Shown here: positions 43,401 through 55,710 of the stretch, piece by piece
Layout of the letters: each line of letters starts with the position of its first letter
Numbering within the stretch: position 1 is the first letter of the stretch
From: Areca catechu
Lineage: Eukaryota; Streptophyta; Magnoliopsida; Arecales; Arecaceae
Direction of reading: 5' to 3'
DNA: 64,000 nt
NCBI GenBank assembly: GCA_021397845.1
Contig: CM038052.1
Coordinates: forward strand, 142,295,854-142,359,853
Translations under genes and position numbers: made by a program
Notes under the pieces: generated by a model
The model's input: the letters and a program-made list of their open reading frames with translations, nothing else
Told to the model about the DNA's origin: nothing
The model's database searches: none

Positions 43401-46400
43401 ATAAAACCTTGTAATTACTCAATTATTGATACTACTAACTGGGTATTGGATACTGGTAGTCCAATTCATGTTTGGAATTCGTTACAAGGACTTCAAGTTA
43501 GCAGAAGATTTGAAGATGGAGAACAATTTCTGAGCGTCGGGAATGGAAATCGTGTTCCAGTACTGGCGATCGGAGTCCTGCGTCTTGTCTTTGAGTCTTG
43601 TACTGTCGAATTAGTCGACTGTCACTATTGTCCTAGTTTCATTATGAGCATAATCTCTGTAGGCCTTTTGGCCAATTGTGGTTTTGAACTATCAATAAAA
43701 GGAGATTTTTGCAATGTTATTTTGAATAACTCTGTTATAATGAAAGCTAGATTAAATAATGGCATATACGTACTATCAAGGCATGTTAGTGTAATGTACA
43801 CTTCTAGCAAACGCCCAAGGTTAGATAATGTCAATGATTTGTATCTTTGGCACTGTAGGCTAGGTCATATTAACCAAAATAGGATAAACAAGATGCGAGA
43901 AGATGGACTTCTCGAGGTCAGTGATTCTGAATCACTGCCCACTTATGAATCCTGTTTACTTGGTGAAATGACCAAGTCACCTTTTACTGGAAAGGGTGAA
44001 CGAGCTACAGAACTTCTAAGTCTAATACATACTGATGTATGTGGACCGATGTCAGTTAGTGCCAGAGAAGGATACAAATATTTCATTACTTTTACAGACG
44101 ACTTTTCAAGATTCGGTTATGTCTTTTTAATGAGACATAAGTCTTAGTCGTTTGAAATGTTCAAACGATACCGTAATGAAGTAGAAAAGCAAACTGGAAA
44201 AAATATTAAAACCCTTCGATCTGATCGAGGTGGTGAATACTTATCTGGTGCTTTTTTGACAATCTTGAGGAGAATGGAATTCTCTCTCAGTGGACTCCTC
44301 CAGGAACACCACAGTTGAATGGTGTGTCCGAAAGGAGGAATCAAACCTTGTTGGACATGGTTTGATCCATGATGGGCTTTGCAACTCTGCCGCTATCCTT
44401 TTGGGGATATGCGCTTCAGATAGCCTGTTACTTATTAAATAATGTTCCAAGTAAGTCTGTTGTCTCCACTCCGTATGAGATGTGGAATGGGCGTAAACCC
44501 TCAATCTCACACCTTCGGGTCTGGGGTTGTCCAGCTTACGTAAAGCGTTTAGACTCAGACAAACTTGGTCCTAAGTCTGACAGGTGTTTATTCATTGGTT
44601 ATCTTAAGGAAACCAAAGGGTATTTCTTATACTTGGAGAATGAACAAAAGGTGTTCGTTGCTCTTAGAGCTATATTTTTGGAAAAGGAGTTCCTTAGAGA
44701 AGGAACTATAGCTTCTAAGATTGAACTTGATGAAGTTCAGCCAATAGAAGAACCTACACACTCTAAGGACATCGTAGAACCGACTGTGATTCAATCACAC
44801 CCAGAACCCATTAGGAGATCCGGTAGAATACCGCATCACCCGGACAGATACTACGGTTTCTTGGTCCGGGACGGCGATCCCATTGAGCTCGATAAGAACA
44901 ATGAGGATCCGATCACCTATATGGATGCACTTCAGAGATCTGACTCTGAGGCATGGCTTGGCGCCATGCGATCCAAAATGGAGTCCATGGAAATCAACAA
45001 TGTTTGGACATTGGTTAATCCGCCTGAAGGAATAAAACCCATCGGATATAAATGGATCTTCAAGAGGAAAGGGGCGCAGATGGGAAGGTAGAGACCTATA
45101 AAGCCTGTCTGGTTGCCAAGGGGTATCGTCAGCGATATGGTATCGATTATGACGAGACTTTCTCCCCTGTGGCAATGCTCAAGTCCATTCGGATCATGCT
45201 TGCTTTGACAGTATATTTTGATTACTAGATTTGGCAGATGGATGTCCGAACCGCTTTCCTAAATGGGGAGCTGGAAGAAGAGGTGTATATGATATAGCCT
45301 GAAGGGTTCACATCCACAGATGAATCAAAAGTATGCAAGTTGCAGAGGTCCATCTATGGACTCAAGCAAGCGTCTCGAAGTTAGAACTTACGGTTTGATA
45401 GGTGTATCAAATCGTATGGCTTCGTTAGGAACGGAGAAGAACCGTGCATCTATAAATGGGTTAATGGTTTTGTGATTGTATTCCTAGTACTGTATGTTGA
45501 TGACATTCTCTTAATCGAGAATGATGTCGCAGCATTACAAGGAATAAAGGTCTGGTTATCATCTCAGTTCTCCATGAAGCACTTGGGTGAAACTTCTTAC
45601 ATACTAGGTATGAAAATCTATAGAGATAGATCTAAGAAGCTTTTGGGACTGTCCCAGTCTACGTACATTGACACTGTGTTGAAACGGTTCAGCATGGAAA
45701 ATTCCAAGAAAGGCTATCTTCCGATAGGTTCTGGAATTACTCTTTCCAAGAAGGATTATGCGACAACTCCTGAGGAAAGAGAGCGCATGAGTAGAGTACC
45801 TTATGCTTCTGTAGTAGGCTCTATCATGTATGCTATGACTTGTACTAGACCAGACGTGGCATACTCACTAGGAGTAGTGAGCAGATACCAGTCTGACCCA
45901 GGTAAGGCACATTGGAAGGTGGTTAAGTCCATCCTTAAGTATTTAAGAAATACTAAAGATCAATGGCTGATTTATGGAGAACTTGACTTGAAACTTGTGG
46001 GGTACTCTGACTCCAGTTTCCAGTCAGATAGAGATGATAGCAAGAGTGTGTCAGGGTTTGTATTTACCCTGAATGGAGGAGCGATCTGCTGGAAAAGTTC
46101 TAAGCAGGCAACTGTTGCAGACTTGGTATGCGAAGCAGAATACATTGCAGCATCAGATACGGCAAAGGAAGCTATGTGGTTGCGGAAGTTCCTTGGAGAG
46201 CTAGGGGTGGCACCTTCCCTAGATGGTCTTGTTCCGGTGTACTGTGACAGCACTGGAGCCATTGCTCAAGCTATGGAGCCTAAAGCTCATCACCGCACCA
46301 AACACATTCTGCGGCGCTACAACCTCGTACGAGAGACCGTGGAACGAGGCGACATCAATCTTCTGAAGATCGATGGAAAAGAAAATCTGGCCGACCCCTT

Positions 46401-46479
46401 CACTAAAGCCCTCGGAATAAAAGAGTTCGACTATTGTAAATGGGAAATGGGTATTAGATACTCTTCTGATTGGCTTTAG
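43350..46479 (+). pseudogene. pol of the copia element: protease, integrase, RT, RNase H
   Basis: Protease VLDTGSP near 43450; GAG-pre-integrase LYLWHCRLGH near 43840; integrase core (HTDVCGP, FTDDFSRFGY, LRSDRGGEY) 44020-44350, cut by a TAG at 44145-44147 and a frameshift near 44260; reverse transcriptase from about 44950 with a frameshift near 45089, several in-frame stops between 45200 and 45390, and the catalytic YVDD at 45493; RNase H to TAG at 46477-46479 (ADPFTKAL near the end). The stretch 45472-46479 alone is open for 335 residues. All domains are recognisable but the polyprotein cannot be made. Confidence 0.92.
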
Positions 46480-46492
46480 TACAAGTGGGAGT
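46480..46492 (+). other. Polypurine tract of the copia element
   Basis: TACAAGTGGGAGT directly precedes the 3' LTR start TGTTGGAA. This is a typical copia plus-strand primer site. Confidence 0.8.
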
Positions 46493-48795
46493 TGTTGGAA
46501 ATTGTGTCCCAAAGCCAATCGCCTGGGTTGTAGGCGGTTTTGCTGAGTATTATACTTTTTCTTTGAATTAATAAAATAATATTTTTGGCAGCTCATCACA
46601 TACTTAATTTTCCTGAAATGAACTCTTTCAATATGATGAAGTCCTTAGGACTACACTGACTTTGATACAGAGAGGATGTATCGAGTGTTCCTTAAATCCT
46701 GTTCACAACCAAAGGATATATTGTACTGGACGACAATATATCAAGTATAGGTTGTTGTAGTTCACATCGTTTGGTTGTCCTCTTGACCAAATGGTGTGGT
46801 GACACTGATGTGATCTGCAAGTGGGATATGTGATATCTCATTGAACGTGACTCCGTGCAGCCCCTTTCTACCAAAGGGAAACTCATGATTGGATATGGGT
46901 ATATGTGTCCCTCCGACCTGAGGTCATCACGGTAGCTTGCAAGCAACTCCCTATGCTTTGATGCCGGACTACCCGGATTTTTAATTCGGTGACAGAAGGT
47001 TTCTGGGTACAGGCAAGTACTTGTGGAGCAGTGATGGACCAAGATGGAATTGACCTGTCCAAATAGTTTGGATTGAATGTCTCGCAGTATCTCAATTTAG
47101 CAAATCCTCGGCCAGGGTAGTCATAGTGAAGAGTCACTGGGCTTGCGAGGTTGAGACACGTAGTCGACTGACTCTGTCTGGGTTGGCAGCCCAATCTTAG
47201 TCGTCCTGAGCATTAGAGGTCAAAGGGATGAATTATACGGTAACCATATGCCAGAGGTTCGAAAGTTTGCTCCTGCATCTTTGACCTATCCGGATGCCGG
47301 GACCCATTGCTAGATGGTTTCCTGTGCTGGTACTAGAAATTATTCTAGTGCTACCATTTAGATTTGAACATATGAGGTCACACGCCACAGAGGATAACTC
47401 TCTGATCCGGATACGGATTACGATTGGAAATTGTCTCGGTTTTATGGTCACAGTATTTTTTTAGCACACTTTTCCCTGTCTTGCCCTTGTTTGTGTCAAC
47501 CGGAAAATGTTCCGGGTTGACCAGCTCTGCGCCAGGTTTTTTCTGAATCAGTTTTGAACTGATTCGGAGTTCGTTTCAGCCTCCAATTGGTTATGAACCA
47601 ATTTTATTCCTCGAACCAGGTTCAATTGGATTGAACCGTTTGGTTTAATGGAATTGAACCAATTTTTTGGTTGGACCGGTGTTTGTTTTACTCCATGGAC
47701 CGTTTTACACAGTCATTAGTTTTGCTGGAAGGCCAAACGAATGGGTGAAAATTCCAAGCGTCGAACGCCAAATGCTGGGCGTTTTCCTCTTCTTCCACCC
47801 GCTGGTTCCGCTGGCTTTAATCCTGGGTTTATGGCTATTTAATTGGGTTAAAAGCCACCGTCTCTCCACCTCACCGACGCTCCACCTCCCTCTCCCTGCT
47901 GCAGCCTTTTTATACAACCCATCCCTCCCCTGTTTGGTTGTGAGTTGAGTTTCAACATTGGAAAACTTTTCACCGTGAGAACATTTGAGAGGGGTCTTTA
48001 TGCCTTGTTCTATCCTTCTTCTTTGAGAGGCTTAAGGAGAGACCTTTGGGGCTGGGTTTAGAGCTTTAGAAAGGGAGAAAATCCATTGTTTTGAAGTGCT
48101 CAAGTTCTGCCCAGTGCTGTAGAATTCTGTGACCCTAAAGCCCTCTTCCGGCGGCTAGCACCGTGCGTGGAGGCGGATCCAAGAGCCCTGGGCATGTCTT
48201 CCCTCTAGAGGGAGTACCATTCTACTTTTAGGAGCAAACCACGCAAGCTGAAATTACTCCAGTTGCTCCGAAACGAAGGCCAAAGTCTGCTGCCCAGTTC
48301 TGCTGCAGAAATCTGGCAGCAGACTTTGGTGATTTATTTTAATTTTTTGGCTTATTGCAGTAATCGGTGGCAAATCGAAGAAGACTTGTCCAAGTTGCTG
48401 CTGCTCAAATTTGGGAGCAAACAGAGATCCAGAAGGAGGTGTTCCGACGATGTTTCGCAAGCTAAAAACAGAGTTCCAAGGAGGAAGATGACTGGATTAA
48501 CTTTATTCCAGTTATTCCAGTATATTCCAGGTTTATTCCAGAGTTATTTCAGGCAGAATAAAGGTATTTAAAATTAATTTTTTAATCATGCATGGATAGA
48601 TTAAATTGTTTAATATTTTATAAATATTTTATATGATTATGCATGCCTAAATACAACTAGATTTAGATTAGTTCCTAGCGGAGTAGATACCCGCTGCGTG
48701 AATTTTAAAAATTATTTTAAAATCCAATCTGCTCCTACAGATGTTTGCATGCCTAGTGTAGGATCTTGTCAAACCACCTGCACAGTTTACTTTCA
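46493..48795 (+). repeat. 3' LTR of the copia element
   Basis: 2303 bp, pairing with 38681-41007 and followed by the GATCT duplication. The TTATTCCAG repeats recur at about 48505-48560. Confidence 0.95.
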
Positions 48796-51700
48796 GATCT
48801 TTAGTTGCGTATTCTCCGTTGACTTGATTCACAACTAGTTGAGAATCGGAGAAGGCTCGGAGCTGCCGGACTCCCAGATCTTTGGCGATCCGAAGTCCGG
48901 CGAGTAGGGCCTCGTATTCGGCCTAATTATTGGAGGCGTGGAAGGAGAAACATAGTGCATACTCTATGATATGGCCATCTGGTTCAGCCAACATGAGTCC
49001 AGCCCCGCATCCGATAGCATTGGAAGCTCCATCCACATGAAGCACCCAAACGGACTTCGTCTCCTTCGGGGCTTCTTCTTCTTCCAAAGAAACTTTGTCT
49101 TCAGACTTCCAAGTGCACTCAGCCAAGAAATCGGAGAGCACCTGGGCCTTCATAACCGCTTGGGGCTGGAAGCTAATGTCAAATTCGCTTAGCTTCACAG
49201 CCCACTTGGCTATCCTTCCAGAAGTGTTCGGAGATCGGAGAACTGCCTTGAGAGGCTGATCAGTTAGCACCACAATAGCGTAGGCCTGAAAGTATGGCCG
49301 TAGTTGATTTGCCGCAATTACCAAGGAGTAGATCAGCTTCTGCATCTTTGCATATCGCATTTCTGCGTCATGCAGGACCTTGCTGATATAGTAGATGGGC
49401 TTGTGAGACCCATCTTCTTCCTTTTAGACAAGTACCAAACTCACTGCTTCATCTGAAGTAGAGAGGTACAAATAGAGGACCTCGCCTTCTTTTGGCTTGG
49501 AGAGCAATGGCGGGGTATCCAAATACTTCTTCAATTCCTCAAAGGCAACGCGATAGTCTTCGGACCATTCGAAGCCCTTTGATTGCTGAAGTACCTTGAA
49601 GAACAGAAAACATTTCTCGACTGACCAAGAGATAAATCTACTTAGGGAGGCAATCCTTCCTGTCAACTGTTGGACTTCCTTTTTGCAAGAGGGATGTCTC
49701 ATATCTTTCAAGGCTTGGATCTTCTCGGGATTGGCCTCAATCCCTCGTTTGGTGACAAGGAAGCCTAGGAATTTACCCGACGTGACCCCGAATGTGCACT
49801 TCACCGGGTTTAACTTCATGTGGTAGCGCCGGAGAGCACTGAATGACTCTGCCAAGTCATGGATGTGGTCTCTCCGGTGGAGACTCTTGATGATCATGTC
49901 ATCAACATAGGCCTCCATATTTCTTCCCAGTTGCTTTTCGAACACCTTATTGATGAGTCTTTGAAATGTCGCTCCGGCATTCTTGAGGCTGAACGGCATC
50001 ATCTTTTAGCAGTAGAGACCTTTGTCAGTGATGAATGCCGTCTTCTCCTCATCTTGTGGATCCATTCTAATTTGGTTGTAGATGGAGAAGGCGTCCATGA
50101 AGCTCAACAACTGGTGACTGGCGGTAGCGTCGACCAGTTAATCAATCTTTGGGAGAGGGAAGCTATCCTTTAGGCAAGCCTTATTGAGGTCTGTATAGTC
50201 GATGCATATCCTCCACTTGCAACTAGCTTTCTTCACCATCACCACATTGGCCAGCCACTCGGGGTAGCGGGCCTCTCTGATGAATCCTGCTTTGAGGAGC
50301 TTGCCAACCTCTTCATCTACGGCTTGCTGTCTCTTGGGGGCGAAGCTCCTCTTCTTCTATCACACCAGTTTGTACCTAGGGGTTACTTCTAGCCGATGAG
50401 TAATCACTTCGGCAGAAATCCCAGGCATGTCCGAAGCCGACCAGGCGAAGACATCGGCATTGTCCCTGAGGAAATGGATCAGCTCCGTTCTGGTTTCCTC
50501 ATCAAGGGCGCTCCCGATCTGCACAACTCTGGAGGGATCTTCCTCTTTCAAAGGTATCAGGATGGTCCTCTCCATGGGTTCACCAAGATTTATGGTTGAA
50601 TTCCTCCGATCCAGTTGATTCGGAGTAGTCGAATCCTTGAAATGCCGATCTTCAATCATTAGACACTGCCGTGCCATCCTCTAGTTTCCTCTAACTTCTC
50701 CAACACCGTTTCTGGTAGGGAAGCGCTCCAAGAGGTAGTGAGAGGAGATTACGGTCTAGAACTTGTTCAAAGTAGGCCGCCCCAGAATAATATTGTATGC
50801 TGAGGGGATCTGGACCACCGTGAAGTTGATTGACAATGTCTTTTACCGAGGTTCGGTGCCAAGGGTTACAGGCAGCACTATTTCCCCCTCGGCATAAACT
50901 TGGTTGCCCCCGAAACCAGAGAGTGGTATGGGGGATCTTTGCAGTTGATGTCTAGGCAAACACATTTTGGAGAATGCATCGTATATCAAGACATCAGTTG
51001 AACTTTCATTATCTACAAGAATTCGCAGTACATCATAATTGGCCACTACGACCGAAATTACAAGAGGATCATCGTGCGGGAGTCGAACTCCCGCGAGGTC
51101 ATTGTCAGAGAAGAGGATGGAGTTGTTATCTTTCAGTCGCTTTGGAGCTTCATCTTCATCCCTTCTCCAGTTGGTGGGCCGGTGTATCATCCCTACACCT
51201 CCGTTGGTGGGCCTTTGATTTGGAAATTCGACCTCTTCAGGAGGTGGCTGGGGAACAGTTGCTTCCGACCGGGGGCCTTGGAGACCGATATACTGCCCCA
51301 GATACCCTCTCTTGATGAGATCCTCAATTGCATCCTTTAGCTAGATGCATTCTTCTGTATTGTGGCCGTGATCCCGGTGGAATCAACAGAATTTGTTCCT
51401 ATTCCTGATAGAAGAGGAGGCCTTTATGGAACGAGGCCGTTGGAGATAGTTTTCTTTTTCTATCTCCATGAGGATCTTCTCTCGAGGGAGGTTGAGGGGG
51501 GTGTAGGAGTCGAATCTTCCTCCGAATGCTCTGGGCTTGGGAGAGCTTCTTCGGCGGTCTGCATATTTACCACCGTTGTTATTGGAAGTTTGGGGGCCTT
51601 ACCCCCTGTTATTCTTCTTCTTTGAATGGGGTTTCCTTCAATCAACTATCGATTCACCGCCTGCTCTTCAGCATCGGCGTATTTCTGAGCTCTTGATAGG

Positions 51701-52722
51701 AGCTCAGCATAGCTCTTAGGAAACTTCTTATCCAGGAAGAAAGTAAGCCTGGAGGTACGAAGCCCCTTCTTCAGCACTGACATGGCCACGTGCTCGTTGA
51801 GATCGGGGATCTCAAGCATGGCCGTATTGAACCTGGAGATGTAATCTCTCTGGCTCTCTCCTTCATGCTGGTGAAGGAGGAAGAGTTTGTCCATATTCTG
51901 AGGAGTCTTACGGCAGGTCCTGAAATGCAAGACAAATAATTTTTCTAACTCGGAAAAGGAATCGATGGTACTTGGGTGCAGGCTCGAGTACCACATCCGA
52001 GCGGACTTCTTCAAGGTAGCCGGGAATGCTAAATAGTACATCGCGTCCGATGCTCCTTGGATCATCATATGGGCTTTGAAGCTGCCCAAATGGTCGAGAG
52101 TGTCGGAGGTGCCATCGTAGGGTTCCATCTGGGGAACCCTGAAGTGCCAAGGAATGTCCTCAGCCATTATGCGGTCGGTGTAGGGTGGGCGTAGATCACC
52201 CACAATCAAATTATCGGGATCTCTCTGATCCCGTATTTTCTGTTCTCGCACCTTTGCCATCTCTGACTTGATGGCTCTGAACCTCCCATCATAATCGGGA
52301 GTCTGCTTCGACGCTCTTTCCACTAAAGTGGAGTCTTTGGAGGAAGAGGAGGAGGTTTGCCTAGGCCTTTTTCCTTTCTATGGAGAATCAGCGGACCTAG
52401 GCAATCTTGAAGTTCGGCCTTCAGGAGAAGGCCGAGAACGGGGGGAGGGACATGTAGAATCCTCCTGCGGAGCTCTCCTTCTTCGAGATCGAGAGCTATG
52501 TCTAGAAACAACCGACGGGTTTTCCACCAGAAAGGCTCTGTCTTGGAATTCTTGAACCATGGCCGTTAGGTTGGCGACCTGGTCCATAAGAGCTTCGAGC
52601 TGCTGTAGTCCCACAACAACTATGGGAGGTAGGACATCGTTCTCTTCTAGGGGTGCACCCCCCTGAGATAGAGCTTGACTTCGGCTTGTAGAAGCAACTT
52701 GAGCTTTTCCTCTTGCCATCAA
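48796..52722 (-). pseudogene. 5' part of B gag-pol, heavily mutated
   Basis: From the right: gag N-terminus (52722-52378), gag core (52323-51646; VPQMEPYDGTSDTLDHL, FRTCRKTPQNMDKL), protease (near 51020, where the expected DSGSS reads DNESS, losing the Gly of the active site), pre-RT linker (50677-50360; FAWSASDMPGI), reverse transcriptase (about 50340-49424, YVDD near 49909), gypsy RNase H (49440-49180) and the start of the second RNase H (VLHVDGASN near 49030). The copia insertion follows. Each block is separated by stops or frameshifts, so only fragments of up to 225 residues are open. Confidence 0.88.
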
Positions 52723-52770
52723 AAAACTTTTTCTTTCCCTTATTTGGGAGGGAGCTTAAAAAATGTTAAT

Positions 52771-52797
52771 GTCGCCCCCCTACCTGGCGTGCCAATC
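52771..52797 (-). other. Primer-binding site region of element B
   Basis: The minus strand reads GATTGGCACGCCAGGTAGGG, one base different from element A at the same position next to the 5' LTR. Confidence 0.6.
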
Positions 52798-53533
52798 TGT
52801 TGGCGTGGAGTCCCTAGATCGTCGGTCGGAGCCGCTGCGTTGCAGGACCACTCCCTGGTTCACCTGCAAAATAGGTCCCTTGCCAGAGTTGCTCCGGTGG
52901 AGGACACTCTGATGCCTAAGTCAGTGACGAATCCTAGCCACAGAATGGGAAAGGTATCGAGAGTGGAAAAGAAAAAGAGTTCTTGGAGAATGCAAGTGTG
53001 TATCAGCTACCCTTCTTACCCATATTTAAAAGATGGCCTCTGATCTGTGGCCCGCTCTTTTTCTGGTGATCATGAGGAGCCAATCTCTCCCATGATTGGC
53101 GATCGTGGGTTGTCAGTGAGCGGTTCCAACCAGATCGGAGGCGTGGCTGTAGGAGTTGCACGCCATGATCATGGCATGATGAGTGTCGATTGTAACCGTT
53201 AGTTACAGTTTCCTTTCTGGAGCAGATTGTGGTTCAAACTTCGGGTTTCCCCTTGCATGGGCCGAAGACTCTGCATTTCTCCAAGGCTGGAAATTGTGTC
53301 TATGATGGGGACTGAAGTACATGCCTTCGAAAGTTGATGAGTAGTTCAGATTTTGACCGGGGCCGAAGGTGCTACCGTAGGACTGGCCTCCGGATGTTGT
53401 AGTCCGGTGTGAAGCCTTGGGTTACTTGCATTTGGCCTGTCCTCTACTTGGTCCGAAGTCCATAGTCCGGAGAAATGGGCTTCGACCAGTCGAACCGGGG
53501 TTTGGTGTATAGCTGAACCGAGATATCACAACA
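52798..53533 (-). repeat. 5' LTR of element B
   Basis: 736 bp, TGTTGGCGTGGAG...ATCACAACA, followed by TTAAT. It is 26 bp shorter than its partner, with indels including a gap near 53005, and many base differences. Confidence 0.9.
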
Positions 53534-53950
53534 TTAATAATATAGATTGTCAGTAATATTGATGGCATATAATATAAATTACTATGTTTGATACATGTAA
53601 ATAATGTTACATGATATAAAATCAACTTTTTAAAATATCTTTAAATTAAATATATATTTTATTTATAAAATATTTTTTTATATTTTATATTAAAAATATT
53701 TTTATATTAAATAAATTTAATATAAGATTTATGTATTAAATAGATGATATAATTAATATATTACTTAAATATATTAAATTTATATATTATATTATTGAAT
53801 ATATTATATTATATTATATTACAAAATATAAACTATAAAATAATATATTTATTATATTATATTATAAAATATAATGTATATTATATTATATTATATGGAA
53901 GGAAAGAAGATGGGAGAAGGGGAGGTAAATTGGTAATCTAGATTAACAGA
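53534..53950. other. AT-rich spacer between elements B and C
   Basis: Long TATATTA-type runs (about 53640-53900), no gene. B inserted at its left edge and C at its right edge. Confidence 0.6.
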
Positions 53951-55451
53951 TGTTGCCACCAAGATCGTCATGGCCTGTAGTTGCTGTCGAGGTTGGATCA
54001 CCCCTCTTGTGCTCTTGGGATGTCCTGCTCCTTTGAACTTGCAAAAATGGGGTTAGTGACCCAGTCGGGGATTCCGGCGGGGGCACTCCGACGGTCAAGT
54101 CAGTGACGATCCAGGAAAACAGATCCTCCTAGTCGAGCCCCTCTTGATGGACTCCATGCTAGGAGGAGTGAGTACTGTGAGAGTGGGGTGCAAGTGTGTC
54201 AGGAGGATGGTGGCCGAGCTAGAGGGATACTTTGTGTGGCCTTTTTCCCTTGACTTGCTTGAGTTTGGTGGTGAGATAGTAGTGTTACCTTTCCACTGGG
54301 GGTGCTGATGGTTCTTTTAAGCCCTAGTGGTTGTTGGGCACCTACCTCGGGATCTCCCTCGTGTTAGCAGGCCCGTGCAGTGGTGTCCCGTACCGTGAAT
54401 GAGATGCCTTTCCCGGTTCATGATAGGAAAACTTGCCATGCGCTTTGACACTCCTTCCGGTCGCTCCATTCTGGGAAACTTGGCAGTGCCTTGATCGGGG
54501 GGCCGCCGCCCCCCGGGATTCAAATTTCCTGGTTAACTTTCTCTTCCGGGTGGTTCAGGTGGTTGGTGAAGAGCGTGGTGCCTCGATCACAAGGCTTCTC
54601 CCTTTTCTAGTGTAAGTGGTGGCCGCGGAGAGTTATTGCGGCTAGGTGGGCACCTTTTCGCGACCCTCGGGCAGCTTACTGGCCTCCTGGAATGACGGTG
54701 CCACCTCCCCACTTGCTGGTGTCTTCGCTCGAGCTGGAGGCCGAGCTGGAGAGGCAAGGCTCGACTCCGAGGGGCTCGGCCTCAACATGGCTCCACTTGG
54801 CGGAGGAGGGCTGAGCTCGACTCCGGACTAAGGGAGCCCAACTTCGGGCGAGCTCGACCTGACGAAGGAGTGCAGAGCGTGGCTCCGGCCCAGAGGACTC
54901 AACCTCGGAGGGGCTCCACGTGGCAGAGGAGGGCTGAGCTCGACTCTATACCACAGGGCTCGACCTCGAGGGGCTTGCTCTGGGGGATGCCGCTCGGCTC
55001 CGGCCTAAGCATCCCGAGCTCATGGGCCTGACTTGGCGGAGGGCGGAGCTCAGCTTCGGCAGGTGGCCCCATTATTCTGAGGGAGCTCAGCCCGACGAAG
55101 GAGTCCGGGTAGAGTATCTAAAGTGGCGGCCTTCTCTGACACGGTGTCTGACAGCTACCCATGTCAGTGATTTAGCCACATCATTTGCCTCCCACTCCCG
55201 AGGCTCGTTAGTACACGGTGCTTGGGTCGAAGGGAGTAATTGCGATGCTAACATGGAAAGGTGAAGATCCGGTGCAATAATGGCTATGATCACCGGCGCT
55301 TCATGAAACGGTTCCCCAGGCCATTGCAGAGGCACCACGTGGCCACGTCTGAGGAGTAGTTATTATCGTTGCAGAATTCAGAGTGGCCGAGATGTCTTAC
55401 CCATCGATGGCCAGCACGTGGCATGAATCCGTTGGCAGAGGAGCTGTAACG
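53951..55451 (-). repeat. 3' LTR of element C
   Basis: About 1.5 kb. It starts TGTTGCCACCAAGATCG, matching 63723 onward (TATTGCTGCCAAGATCG). The inner end is set by analogy with element A (GCTGTAAC followed by a changed terminal CA) and is uncertain by a few bases. Confidence 0.75.
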
Positions 55452-55710
55452 ATACGGATGCGCTGGGTCATTTCGAAATGAAAGGAAGTTTTTTATCCAA
55501 AACATCCATTCTTTCGAATTCTTCGCGCCCACTACCATACCCAAGCTTCCTCTTCTTCCCAATTGCCCCATACCCTCTAAGGAACCAGGTTAGACTTCTT
55601 CTTCCTCCTCCCCTTATTAGAGTAGGCTTCTTCTTCTGAGGTTAGGGCCCTCTTTCAACTGACTCTGTCCCTTCTTCCACTTGTGTTTCTTGCTTCTTCC
55701 ACCTCCATAG

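Larger units (their letters stand above)
38681..48795 (+). mobile_element. Ty1/copia retrotransposon nested in element B
   Basis: 10,115 bp with long LTRs (38681-41007, 2327 bp; 46493-48795, 2303 bp), a perfect target duplication GATCT (38676-38680 and 48796-48800), an initiator tRNA-Met primer site and a polypurine tract. It reads on the plus strand. It splits the second RNase H coding region of element B. Internal order is gag, protease, integrase, reverse transcriptase, RNase H, which is diagnostic for copia. The coding region has several stops and frameshifts. Lineage is uncertain; long LTRs and a long untranslated leader suggest the Angela/Tork or Sirevirus side. Confidence 0.95.
31849..53533 (-). 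mobile_element. Element B: old Tat-lineage Ty3/gypsy retrotransposon carrying a nested copia element
   Basis: Bounded by LTRs at 31849-32610 and 52798-53533 with a perfect target duplication, TTAAT (31844-31848 and 53534-53538). The gag-pol strand is minus. Without the copia insertion it is about 11.6 kb. The LTRs (762 and 736 bp) differ at many positions and gag-pol has numerous stops and frameshifts, so it is clearly older than element A. The internal order matches A: 3' LTR, antisense gene on plus, intervening region, pol and gag on minus, primer-binding site, 5' LTR. It adds a second plus-strand coiled-coil frame at 36084-36578. Confidence 0.92.
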
